The notes under the pieces: generated by a model | What the model saw: only the letters and a program-made list of their open reading frames with translations | Database searches by the model: none | Told to the model about the DNA's origin: nothing | Shown: positions 1 to 12,700 of the stretch, piece by piece | Layout of the letters: each line of letters begins with the position of its first letter | Numbering within the stretch: position 1 is the first letter of the stretch | Assembly (NCBI GenBank): GCA_944377365.1 | Contig: CALWEQ010000004.1 | Span: forward strand, 1-32,587 | Source of the DNA: an uncultured Clostridia bacterium | GTDB taxonomy: Bacteria; Bacillota; Clostridia; Christensenellales; UBA1242 | DNA: 32,587 bases | Direction of reading: 5' to 3' | Translations under genes and position numbers: made by a program

Positions 1-292
1 TTACTCCTTTTACCCCTAGTGGATGCCCACTCGTGGTCTCATGCGGTATTAGCAGTCGTTTCCAACTGTTATCCCCCTGTGTTAGGCAGATTGCTCACGC
101 GTTACTCACCCGTCCGCCACTAACTTGCTGTCAGCACAAAACAATTTCTCTTTCAGAATATTCCTATTTCAGGCTATTTCTGTTTAAGTTAACCTCTGAA
201 ATTGCTTTGTGCTGATAGCAAATCCGTTCGACTTGCATGTTTTAAGCACGCCGCCAGCGTTCGTCCTGAGCTAGGATCAAACTCTAACGTTA
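1..292 (-). rRNA. rrs: 16S ribosomal RNA, 5' part
   Basis: The minus strand carries the universal 5' region of 16S rRNA. The 27F site AGAGTTTGATCCTAGCTCAG starts at 285, followed by the conserved GACGAACGCTGGCGGC segment and, further in, GGCGGACGGGTGAGTAACGC. The mature 5' end is estimated at about 292 because AGAGTTTG is normally near nucleotide 8; I cannot fix it exactly. The gene runs off the left edge of the window. The 27F site reads CCTAGCTCAG where many species have CMTGGCTCAG. The V1 hairpin (helix 6), at about 123-230, is greatly lengthened compared with the roughly 40-nt E. coli region; see findings. Confidence 0.97.
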
Positions 293-436
293 AAATATTT
301 TTCGGCTTTCGCCGTTTTAGTACACTTTGATCCTCACTCAATAACTTGTTTAAATTGACTTCTTGTAAAAGTTATTTAATTCGCTTTTTCCTCTTCAATT
401 TTCATGGGTCATGCTGACAAAATTAATGTCAGCATG
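293..436 (-). other. 16S rRNA leader (pre-rRNA 5' spacer)
   Basis: This transcribed spacer lies between the predicted rRNA start (about 433) and the mature 16S end. It begins with a perfect 10-bp inverted repeat, CATGCTGACA (410-419) and TGTCAGCATG (427-436), with a 7-nt loop. It also holds a GC hairpin CGGC-GAAA-GCCG (303-314, GNRA-type loop on the RNA strand). A 9-nt segment (326-334) is exactly complementary to the 27F region of the 16S itself (273-281). Bacterial rRNA leaders are known to fold with the 5' domain during assembly; the specific role here is inference. Confidence 0.7.
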
Positions 437-439
437 GTT

Positions 440-469
440 ATTCTATCACAATAACAACTGTTTTGTCAA
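440..469 (-). promoter_or_regulatory. Promoter of the rRNA operon
   Basis: On the minus strand a perfect -35 TTGACA (469-464) is followed after 18 nt by TAGAAT (445-440), five of six matches to the -10 consensus. AT-rich DNA with A/T tracts lies upstream (470-500), as in an UP element. The predicted start is near 433, inside the leader hairpin. It points directly into the 16S gene. Confidence 0.8.
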
Positions 470-733
470 CAGTTTTTATCATTTTTTTTTATTTTTTAAA
501 ACTTTTTCTATTAAGCAAAAAGGATTGATAAATCACTAAAACAAAAACACAGAACCTGCGCATTTTTACAATAAAATTGATTATAAAAAATCAATTTCAA
601 CTTATAGTCAAGTTATTATTTACACTCAAATGATAGTTTGTATTTACGACATTTTAAGCAATTTACATCATTTTAAATAGTTGTTGTTTCTCTTGATTAA
701 TTTTTTTACAATTTAAACAAAAGCATATAAACA
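470..733. other. Non-coding AT-rich spacer
   Basis: No credible gene is seen between the rRNA promoter and the 3' end of the giant surface-protein gene. It contains one clear inverted repeat, AAATTGATT (574-582) and AATCAATTT (589-597), without a U-tract. On the minus strand TTGACT (611-606) and TATAAT (585-580) are 20 nt apart, too wide for a normal promoter, so a second rRNA promoter is possible but not supported. Confidence 0.5.
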
Positions 734-766
734 CAAAAAAACCTTTCTATCAAAGAAAGGTTTTTT
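734..766 (-). terminator. Rho-independent terminator of the giant surface-protein gene
   Basis: The stem ACCTTTCT (741-748) pairs with AGAAAGGT (754-761) and is extended by A/T pairs. Read on the minus strand it is followed by a run of T. It begins immediately after the stop codon (770-772) of the 13.7-kb gene. Confidence 0.85.
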
Positions 767-769
767 ATT

Positions 770-3700
770 TTAACTGTTTGCGAGTTGTTCAAGTTTTTTC
801 TTACGTTTCTTTCGAAGAACGAAGAATATGATAAGTGCGATAATTATCAGCAGTAAGACTATACTTACTATAATAACTGCAATCAGCCAATCGCCTTGTG
901 GCATTTCAAACTCGGCATTATCTGTAACGAAACCAAAGACATAATCTGACGAAATATCTCCTTGGTAATCTCTAACAGGTCTTGCTCCAACTATTTGGAA
1001 ATTTCTATAATAGAATTTACCATTGAATTTATTTTCTTCTGTCCCTATTGGAGACCAGAATTTGCCAGTTAAATCGATGTTGTCGCCAAGAACGTAAACG
1101 GCATCTGCATAGTCCTTGCTTCCTTCGACGTTGACCATGTATGCGACGTACGAAAGGTCGCTTGCAGACGAAATAATGTAAGGATCACTGTCCGTTCCAG
1201 AACCTGTAAGGTCATAATCTTCTGCGTCTACATAATCGATCCAATAATCTCTTGCAAGATTAATTTGAACATCTGCAGAATTGCCATATTCTGTTTTTGG
1301 ACTCACAATTATTCGAACTATGTTGCCATCAACCACAGCCTCGCTGTCTCTATCATTGATCAACACGCCATCAAGTCTGTAATTTTCTCTTAAATCTATT
1401 CTAAGCTCAAGTGTACTGCCAACTGTTCGAGTGATAGTCACTCCGTTGATTGCACTTATTTGGACTGACGCACCGTTTTCTAAGTAATAAATATTTGCAG
1501 CTAAGGTTTTGTCGGTTTCGTCGCCATTAATCACATTTACAGTTATATTGACATCGCACTCTTCATAGGATGCGTAAATGTCAAGATTAATTTTGCCATC
1601 TACCACGTCGTTGTAACTTACCCTATAAAGATATCCGTTTGCTAATGGCACAACGTATCCGCCTTTCCAAACAATGGACACGCCATCAACAATGTCTAGG
1701 TTAATATTGACTATTTGATTAAGCTTTACATCAAAAGCCTCACCAAAGTTTACCTCTTGTCCTCCCACTGTAACTTTCTGTAATGTCACTGTTTCTGGTG
1801 CTTGGACGTTTATAGTCATACTGAAAGTCTGGCTTTCGAATCGAGCTTCAAACTCTGTTGGTTCAATAGGGTCGGTTGAGCTTGCAGAATACTCGAAGTT
1901 TGGTTCATATGATATTGGGTTTGGGTTTCCACCTACAAACCAACCAACAAAATTATAACCTGGATCTGCTGTAGCATTAAGTTTTATAGGACTTGTTGTT
2001 GGGATATATTCAGTGTCAGCAACTTCAACCATATCAGTTCCATTATAGTAAGTGTAAGTTGCCGTGCCCCCAACAGTCGCGGTAACGGAAACTTTTGCAA
2101 AGTAGTTTAGTGTTATGCTTACTAAACTGTAGCCATCATGCTCGAAGCCATCTATTGTTTCAGTTTCAACTCTTTCGGTTCTGCTGGCCCCATTTTTGTC
2201 CGTTCGAACGATAGACCAGAAACCAAACCTGTAGTTTTCATAAACTGGTGCTTGCAATGAAATTGTTGCACCATCTCTAACTTCAACAAAAGAAGAATCA
2301 GTTGATGACGACCATGAGTTCGCGGTCGTAGTTCCAAGCACCACGATCTTAGCTGCAACAGTAGGTGGCACATTTTCCAATCCTGGAGGAACGACGTCTA
2401 TTTGCAAACGTGCCTTGTTTATCGAATAGCTTGCAAAAATTCTAAACGTGTCTGTTTTTGCGTTAAAGTTTGCACTAACAACATATACTCCTTCGCTGTT
2501 TCTTTGATATCCATTGTCCGTCCAATTCCCAATAGGTTTGAAATCACCGTCGATATAACGCGTTCCAACACCGTTTGCGTATTTGTAGAAGCCTAAAAGT
2601 GCAAAGCCATCTCTAGGACTAATCGTTAAACCTGCCGGCAGAACTATTGGTGCTCCGTAGGTAACTGTGAAAGGATCCCCGATTGGTTCTCCGTCCCATC
2701 CGACGAGTTGAACATTATATGTTTTTGGTGTAACCAAAATTTCAACAAGTGGTGTCCCCGTATATTCACTGATCTCAAAGCTCAATTGTGCGCTCCAACC
2801 AGTTGAAGCATCAGGAGTGATGATTTCTGGATTTATAATCGTTCCTGAATTTGAAGTTATCTTTATGTTGTTTAATGCATTCTCGCTATCAACAAACAAT
2901 TGTCCAAGGCTTATAGAAGCAGTAACATTGACTTTTCTTCCAGTAATTGCGTTCACAGTGACATTGTGAGAGTTGTTTTGAACTATGTTCAACCCAGCTG
3001 AAGTTGTAACCGTGATTCTTCCTGCTTCAAGTCTGTTTTGACCGTCACTAAACACGATGTTTATAGGAGTAGAAATTGCAATAAATCTTGCCTCGATTTG
3101 ATAGGTGTTTTCTGAATTAAGCTTTGAAATTCGATAAATTTTGTAACCGCTATCTTCCCCTATTGGGCTGAACGTTGGATCTCCAGCAATGTTGTAAAGT
3201 GAGTCTAAACTATATCCCTCTTTTGCACTCAATCTTAAATAGAAATTGCCACCGGTATAACTTTCAACATCGAAATCCTTCGCGGAAATCAAATCTTTTG
3301 TCGGTGTAAACTTGCCGTTGCTGTAAGAACCGAGCTCAATTGTTCCATAAGAAAGTTCACTAATTTCTTCGCCCGAATATGCAACACCATTGATTCTAAC
3401 GGTAGGCACTATCTCGACCGACAAATCAACTGCGTCGACAACTAAAATCAAAGTTAGTTCACCCGTTATAGTTGTAGTATATGTGGCATCTTCTCCTTCA
3501 GCCGAATCGTCAACAGCACCTACATACCAGCCAACAACCTTGTAACCAGCATCAACAACAGCCTTAACATTGAGCTCATCGTCATATGACATTGTACCAT
3601 TCCAAGAAGGCAAGTTTTCTGTTCCATTAACATTAATCGTCGCATGTTCATTGCCGTCACTAGCCCTTTCGGTGTATTCAATCTTGATTTCAACATTGTA

Positions 3701-6700
3701 AGTGTTGTATTGGAAAATCGCTACAAGGCTCACATTGTCTTCCACAGTGAAGGTATAAGCCAAATCAATGCTTATAGGATCTCCCTCAATGGTCACAACG
3801 TTTCCATCTTCGTCAATCACTGATGAATCATACCAACCTTTAAATCCATAAACAGGATTGTTATTCACAGCCTTAACTGTGGCATTAGTGAGATATTCAA
3901 TTTGTTGCGTTGCCTTTTCAACACTTATGCCTTGAACATCTTGCTTAATGTTAAACTCAGAATCAACTGCGACAAAACTTGCGTTAACATCAAACTTAAC
4001 TTTTGTTGTTTTAATCTCTAAGCCAAATGTTTGAGTATAACCAGAAACAGTAACTTTTCTATAACCAGCATATGTGCCGTCAACTATTGGGGTCTTATCA
4101 ACATTTACTGTTGCAGTACCCGTTCTCACTATGTTGCTATAGTTGTAACCGTGTAGGTCTTGAATGTAGAACACCAATTCTCCACCAGTTGTAACTCTGA
4201 CAGTAAATGTAATCAATCCATCTTCGTTTTGTGATGTCCCTGAAAGTCCAGCCACTTTAATCTCATTTTCATTATATTTTACAGTAGCATCATAACTGTT
4301 TGCAGAAACAACATCTGCAAAATTGATTGTTATATTATCGTTGAATCCTGTGATAGTAAATTGATTTTCAGCTTTTGAAATTTGCGATCCTGCTGTTACA
4401 GTAGCATTGCCTGTAACACTGTAACCAGCTCTTGGAGTCAATGTAACAACGATCGTTTCCTCTGTCGAAGCATTAAATTTGTCACTAGAAATCGACGGAG
4501 CTTTGCCATCAACCTTAACTTCATATGTTGCATTAGTAAGTCCAGTGATTGTCACTTCATGAGTCATCGCAGAGATTGTTATTCCAAGCGTAGAATTATT
4601 AGTAATGTTTTTTATCGTTCTTTCATTTCCCGTTCCAGTAAGTTCAAAATCTGAATCTGAATAACTTCCCCACTCAACTTTGTAGCCTTTGTTGGTCGTA
4701 ACTTCAATAGTGTAAGTAATTCCTCTGTTTAATGTAAACTCAAAGATCTCATCTGCTTCGTCTTCGTCAACAACATAACTTGTTCCACTCTGTTCGTTTG
4801 TATAACTAATAGTTACATTCGCATTTGAATTTTCAGTGCTGTCTGTCAACGTAACTGTCAGCGAGTAGTCGCCGTCTGTCCATAATGCAACGGCCTCTTT
4901 ATTTTCTGCCCACTTCCAAACAGTCTCTGTAGTTATCGTTTCGCCTTCGATTTGCCAACCGCTAAACACGTAACCTTCTCTTGTCGGTGTTGGCAAAGTT
5001 TTATTTATAACCTCGCCATATGTAACAGTAATTTTTGGAGAAGGCTCACCAAGTGTACCTCCATTAGCGTCAAAGGAAAGTTCATATTGTTTTGCTGTTA
5101 AAATTGCAGTAAACGAAATCGTTATATCTTTTGTATAACTTGAATAGATTTTAGTTATTATATCGCTTAAATTTTGTGTGCCCCCAGCGTTGTAATCTAT
5201 TGTAACCTTCTCGCTGTCTGCATTTTGATAGCTCCAACCAGAGAATGTATATCCGTCAAGCACGGTTCTTGCAAAGTATGTTTGAAGATTTGTTGAGCTT
5301 AACTCTTGTGACTCTAAAGTCGTTTGAGCACGATAGCTTGAAACCGTCCAGACATCTTCACCAGTATTTTCAAAACTAATAGCATCTCCGCCATAGTAAG
5401 AATCTGGGTCGATTGAAATCTCGATTGTTATGTTCGCTGGTCTAAAATCACTGTCTTTGATTTTGATCCACTTCTCCTCAGCAACTCTATCCTCAACAAC
5501 TCTAAACGTTTCGCTCGCAGTCCCTATAAGAACATAACCCGAGTTTGCAATGCGAGAAACTGTCACTTCTGTGTAATAAGTGTAAGTGTATGTCCATTTT
5601 CCTATTTCCAAATCACTAGGGGTGGTTGAACCGGTCTGCTCGCCACTACCTTCAGTAATCGAAATTTCAAACTTGCCCATGCTAGTAGAATCGTTTATTG
5701 TTATTGTGTATTCATCAATGTCCCACGTCGCATAGATCTCTGCCGAATATTGATTTGCTTCTCGCAATGTGTCAACAAAAGCCATAATGTTGTCTGATGA
5801 TAGAATAGTTCCGTTTTTAAGTCCGCCGATCGTTCCAGAACCATCTTGCACGCCTACTGCCCAACCATTAAAGGTGTATCCAGGTTTTGTAGGACTTGTC
5901 AAAATGCTCATTGCACCACTTTCATTTAAATCTTGATTATAATTGATTGTAAACGAAGTTACATTTCCTGTAATAGATGCGTTTTGTCCGTCGACAAAAT
6001 CATTCCCAAGATCTATATTCAACACTATTTGAGTGTCTGTGATTTCACCTGAAACCGTTTTGTTTGTAAGGTTATAATTGCCTGCGTCGTCTCCGCTTAT
6101 AGCTATCGTAACATCTTTATCTGTACCTACATTCTTATCATCATAAGTAGCAGAAGCAGTTACAACGTCGCTACCAATTATGCCTGAAATTGAAATTTTT
6201 TGTTCAACAACATTGTCATCATCATATGCTTTTGTGATAGGGTCAAAAGTCGCAGTAATATCTTTTGGATTTACAGTGAGAGTAAACTCGTTCGTTGCAT
6301 TATCATTTCCTGTTACACTGTCCTCAACTGTGTAATAATCTGAAGTCAAATTGATTGCAACGGTGTAAGAACCAACTTTCAAATAATCAGCATTTGAATA
6401 ACTTACAGAGCCAAGCGAAGTTACGGTTAATTCATAAAGGCTTTTACCAACACTTTCAACATCAACCTTAACGACAATTCCCATCTTTTCGATCAAGGAA
6501 TTAAGGTTTTTTAAGGTGATCTCATCAAGCCCTTGTTCTCCGTAAACAAATTCGTTGTTTGTTATTTCAACTGAAAGAGTTTTTGAAGATTTTGTGATCG
6601 AACCTCTCCCGGTCGAACTTTCAATATAGTAGTTTTTAGCAAGTCCTGTTTCTCCGTCAACAAGTGTAATTCCTGTCAATGTTTTACCTGTGCCAACTGT

Positions 6701-9700
6701 TGCGTTGTCATACGTTGCAGTAACATTCAAATCTTCACCATCAATCAAATCAGTAATTGTCACTTTATGCCCTAGTGAAGTATCAAACACCGTGTTGCCG
6801 TCATATTCTTTTGTAAACTCAGAAAGTGTCAACTTTTTCGCCGTAATTTTCAAAGTAGGATTTCCATTTTTAAAACTAAATCCGCCAGGATATGTGCCAT
6901 TTGTACCACTTGCTGAAATGGTGTATGTTCCAAAATCTTTTCCAACTTTAAGAGTAAACGTTATCCCTGCAAAAGAAGCTACAGATATTGTTGTAGGATT
7001 TTTCTCCTCATTACTTGTTGTAACATCTTTAAAATTAGTCAAATTAAATCTAGCCCACTCATTACCTTCGCTTGTGTAAGCTACAAGTTGAATGTTGCTT
7101 TCATTCTCAACCAAATCAACTTTTGATATGTGTTCTTTGCCGTCATAAATTCTACTATCAAAACCCGATGCCAAACTCCACTCTGCTTGTAATGTTAATC
7201 CGGCAACTGACGTAATTTCAAACCACTGATTTGTATTTATTAATGTAAGGTCATAATTTTCGTTTGTATAATCAGCTGGCAAGGAAAGTGAATATCTTCC
7301 AACAGTTTGTGCTGTTGATGTTCTTACTAATGTCAACTCAACAACATCACCGTTTAATCCAGTCACCTTGACATCAAAAGTTGGATCTTGCCAGCCATAA
7401 ACTTTTGTGAATAGCACGCCATCCGTGAACCCCGTTCCGTCTGCACGAGTAACGCTTGTTGTCGTCAATTCGAGTTGTGCTTTATTTACTGTAAATGTGA
7501 ACACTAAACTCTCACTTAAACCATAAACATTCTTAGCCCCATCCTTTAACGAAATTGTGATAGTATAGGTATCAGCATTTTTGATTTCAGAAACGGTTTC
7601 TCCGTCTTTTTGAATTGTAACATCTAAAACATATTGTAATGTAGGATCAGTTGAAATAGCACTTAAAGCAATTCCGCCTTCATATGTTGGCAAATTTGGA
7701 TTTTGAGTATTTGTAAGTGTCACACCAATCTTTATATCGTCTGCAAAATCACCTGTATCATAGGTTGCTGTTGTGGTGCTTGGAGCACTTAACGCAACGG
7801 TTGTTTTTACAAACGTGATTGTAAAGCTTGCTTCTTGTGATTGTTCACTATTATTATAGCCTGCTTTTGTTGCTGTAACTTTCACCCAGTAAGTACCATT
7901 TGACGTAACATCTTTATTAATAAAATCCTCGACTTTTTCAGCACTTGCAAAAGGATCTCCTTTAAACCATTCATAATTATATGTTATGGTTTCGTCACTA
8001 TTTGAAATAACCACTCGCTCTTCGAGATCGCTTAAATCAAACGTTTCATTAAGTTTTGCTTCAGAAGTTTGGTCATCTAAATTGATCCCTGTTGGTGTTG
8101 CCAAACCGATAACTGCTGTAAATGTTTGATTTGGGTTGCCTGCAACTGTTACAGTTTTTGACGTTTCGCTTGCACCAAAGCCGTCGAAAGTGTAAACATC
8201 GTAATCTATTGAGTTGTCATAATTGTCAAAACTTACTGTCGAACCAATAGTCGCAAAGAAACTGCTTGGTATAAATCCAAATGATTTTTTCGCATCTGTT
8301 TTAGCATCAAAAGTAACCCAAGATGCATTTGTGTAAACTGCACTGTAAGTTGCACTTTGAAGAAATTCTTCAACCGATACAGGCACAACATTCCCCGTAG
8401 TTGAACTTGCCCAATTTGACAATGATTTTAGTTCCGTTGCCAAATCGTTCAAACTTTGATTTTCAATCCATTGACGGAATCCCACAAAATTATAGTTCGC
8501 TTTAGCAGGATTTGTACTTGTAACGTTAATAGATGTCACCTGATAATTTGATAAAGTGTTAAAATAAACAATCGAAGGGTTGCTTAAATCGTTTACTTGG
8601 AAAAGGAAAGTTTTGTTGTTGTCATAGAAAGCATTGCCTTCACAATAATAATTTGCATTTGTTTCATTGCTTATATTTACTGTAAATGTTCCTGCCGATC
8701 CACTAACACTAATCGAATTGACTTTGATCCCGTATCCACTAGGGGTAAGACTACCACTTAATTCTTGATTATTCTCAGTATTAACTGTAAGCTCAACAGT
8801 CTGGAATGTCAGTGTTTCGATATTCTGGTCCGTATTAGCCAAAATCTCCAAATCACCGTCTACAAACAATGAAACATCTGCTAACACTGGATCACTATTT
8901 TTTATATCTGCTCCATGAGTTTCGGTAATGCTGTAACTTCCACCTTCTTTTCTTGTAAACACGTAGTAAACTGCCGATGCCTTGTCTGCACTTGAACCAG
9001 AAACGTAAAGCTCATATGATTTTACTAAAAGTCTGCCTGTTGCACTTTGATCATTCAAGAAAGTGTAAAGGCCCGCATCTGCACTGCTTGTTTCAATATA
9101 TAAATATGCTTCAGTATATTTGCCATTAGTGTCATCTGTTAAATCTATCGATTTTTCAAACTTTTGAATTTCACCGTTTCCTACAACCTGTGAAACAGGC
9201 ATTTGTGCTACTGTTATGCTAGGATAAAGAATAGGTGCGTGAATTCCACTCCATTTGTAACCCTCTTGATCAGACATGGCTTGAACCTTTGCAAGATAGT
9301 CATTTGTCAAAACGATATAATACTCATCGCCAATTTTGCTTATTCCATCAAAATTAGAATAATCAAATTCAGTTTTTGGCTCAATTTTCAAAACTATTTC
9401 ATGTCTGCCTGCGTTTGTGTTTTCTTTAATTAATTTAATATCCGAAACAATATTGTCATCGCCTGTTAAACCACTTATTGGAAGAATTGTAAATCTGTCA
9501 GATATACTTGCTTGCGAAGTAAATGTGCTTACGATCGAAAGGTTGTCATACCAATAATTGCCAGTCGCATTAAAGTCAGTAGTGTAATTAAACGAACTGC
9601 CACCTATTTCAAATATAGCTTTAACATACTTTTCTAGTAAGCTTTGATTTTCGGTTGAACTTGATAAATAACCTTCTCCCCACTCACTAACCAAAGAATT

Positions 9701-12700
9701 TAATCGACTTTCAATAAATTGAATTTCCTCTTGGCTATATGACGAATTATTGTTTGCAAATTGTGACAAATACTCGTTTCTTAATTTTGCATTCAAAACC
9801 AATTGTGACAAGAATATTTTTGCAACATAAGCTTGTTTATCATACTCTCCCTCTCCACTCGAAATCCATGTTTTAAATGTTTCATAAGTGGTTAATGCAT
9901 TAGATTCAAAACTTGCAATCAAGGCTTCGTCAGACTCAGCTTCTTTAACCATATTCTGTATTGCTGGAATGTTATATAAATATTTTACAACTTCATACAA
10001 TTGCTTCTCGCCATCGCCGGAAAGCACTCCTGTCGTTATATCGTTAAAACTTAATAATTGGGCTGGCGAAACAACGATATGTTTGTTTGGAACTACGTCG
10101 TCTACTGCAAAATCTATCGTTTTGCTATCTCTTAATATAGCTGGTCCAACGCTATCTGTCAAAATTAAACTTGCTCTATAATATCCCGAATCAGCAACAT
10201 TTTTAACTTTGAGGCTTGTAGCAAGTCCCTCCACTCCTCCTGGCAAAGCTCCCCAATTGCTCGAACCTGTTTTGCTATACTGCCATTCAGTAACAGGGGT
10301 AATGCCCGTTTTGTTTTCGGAAATTGTAATAATATTTGTTATCTCTTGCAACGAAGCATTGTAAGTAATTGAAGTGCCGTTTGAATCAAATGTCGCTGTA
10401 ATAGCGTTATCTGCAAAAACCCATCTAACATACAGTGTAATCGAAGTGCTGTTGTCAAAATCAAATGTTGTAAATGTTTCAGCATTAAATGTTTTTGCCT
10501 CGCCTTCTCTACCTATTTCAAGGTCAATGCTTTCATTATCAGCTGATAACAAAACCAATGATTGCAATGTAAAGCCTTGTCTAGCAACCATTCCATCAAG
10601 ACCTTCGAATGTTTCATTGCCTCCAATACCAGTGTCGTATACTAATGGAAAGGACAATACAGTTTCTCCACCAGCATTTCCACCATTTAAATTAAGATTT
10701 ACCGTGTATTTTTTTGCAGTCCAAACCGCGGTAGCTTCAACCGACTTGTCGGCGTTTTCACTTGTCCATTTCCAAACAGTTTCACTTGTTATAGTTATAG
10801 TTTCACCATCTATTTGCCAACCACCAAAAGTATAACCCGTTCGAGTTGGAGTTGGCACGGTTTGATTAATAGCTTGACCAAATGTAATATTTGCAATCTC
10901 AGTAGTTTTTGAACCGCCTTCAAACTCACCTTCGCCAGCATTTAGAACAAGTTTATAGGTGTTAACTTCATACGTTCTAATGAGGTTAAAACTCTGATCT
11001 GTTGCTATGTCAGTAATCAACCCTGCCGACAAATTCAACATGTATCTCCCGTCAGCCGTTTTATAATAAAGGCTCGAGGTCTCATCAGTTGGATCTGTCA
11101 AGGTTCGATAGTTGCCTAAAACTGAACTTTCAATTACCCAACCATTTGCAGTGTAACCTGTTTTTGAAAAAGCATTAACAGCATCAGTTATGTCAACAGG
11201 GATACCAAAATGGTAAGTTATAGGCTCTGCGCTACCCGTTCCTTCGCCTTCTTCAAATCCATCATCAAAGCTTAATGTTGCAGTTTTAGGTGATGCAAGA
11301 ACATAAATGTTTAGTTTTTCTTTAATGAAAATATCGCTTAATAACTCATCTTTTAACTCAGCCAACTCTTCTGCTGTTAACTTACTACTACTTAGATTTA
11401 AAATATTTTGATAACCATTGTAGTTTAAATCTGTCCCGAAATCATAAAAATCGTCGGCATTTAAGTCAGTAAGACTTGCAGAAGATGGGCCAATTATCAC
11501 TCTTGACAAATTGTAGCCATTATTCATAGCAACGCTGAACGAACCTAAGTCCGGATCACCGTATTTCAATGTTATCGATGCGTTTGGATTTAGTGTAGAA
11601 AGCGCTTTTGCCGCGTTCACAATTCCACCGTTATATTCGTAATAATGTGTCGCATCGGCAGGCAAAGAGACTGTTGCCGTTTTACCTGTGACAGCGACGT
11701 ACACCTCAACATTTTGAGCAGGAGCAATAAATGAAAGCGTCTTACCTGAAATAGTTACAGGACTTCCAAAAATTTTCGTGCTTTCATTGATTAAAACGTA
11801 AGCATCTCCGTCATGATAATACCAATCTACGAATTTATAGTATTGAGATACAATGTTATATGTAAACTTCAACTCGTCAAACGGATTATAAGAATTAGCG
11901 ATTTCATTATTAACAGTAAGAGAGTTTGTTACTACGCTTGCTTTATCAGTTACATTGTTTCCATCTGCACCTGGAATATTTATGTTGAAATCATTCACAC
12001 CAACTGAACTGGTAGAGCCAGAACCAGCGGTAGCAGTATATTCTTGTTTTGCCCAATAAACCTGGAAATAATAAGTTCCGCCTGCTTGAATACCAGAAAT
12101 TTTGTACTTGCTCGTTCCTTGAGGAGTGGTTGTAGATGTCTCACAAACGATTGTAACTCCTTTGGCCCCACTCACACCATCGTAATCAGTTGTGATCTTT
12201 AATCCGTTTGTTGCACCTGGTTGATCCAAATTTATTTTGTAGTAAGAAGTGTTTGTTATATTAATTTGGATGCCATCTTCTCCTGGCGCGTTCATATTGG
12301 TCCAATTTCCATTACCAGTCCATGTGTGTTGTTCGTCGCCATTAATGAGAGTAACTGATCCAGTGTTTTGCTCCTGAGTACTATATCCTTCTTTGTGATT
12401 AACAAGGCTCGCCTTAAAAGTTAATGCCTTGGCAGATAAAGTAATACTTGAACCAACTTCAATAGGACTTGTTACCTTAATATTAACTTGTATTGGTCCT
12501 GTGGCCCCGTCTACAGCTTGAGTCGATACAGTAAATCCACTGCCGGAACTTGAAATATTAGCAAATCCATATCTTTCATCTATAACTGCAGTCAAAGTAT
12601 ATTCAGAATTTACTTTAACATGAAAAGTCCATGATTCATCACCTTTACCTTCAATACTACCACCACTTGAAGTAATAGTTGAAAAGTTTTCAGCATTGAT

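Noticed and set aside
580..611. Second rRNA promoter (TTGACT and TATAAT on the minus strand)
   Set aside because: The 20-nt spacing is too long, and the spacing overlaps an inverted repeat; a chance match is more likely.
6690..7079. A 129-codon plus-strand frame inside the giant gene, and others like it
   Set aside because: They lie fully antisense to the intact giant coding sequence, lack ribosome binding sites and match no family.
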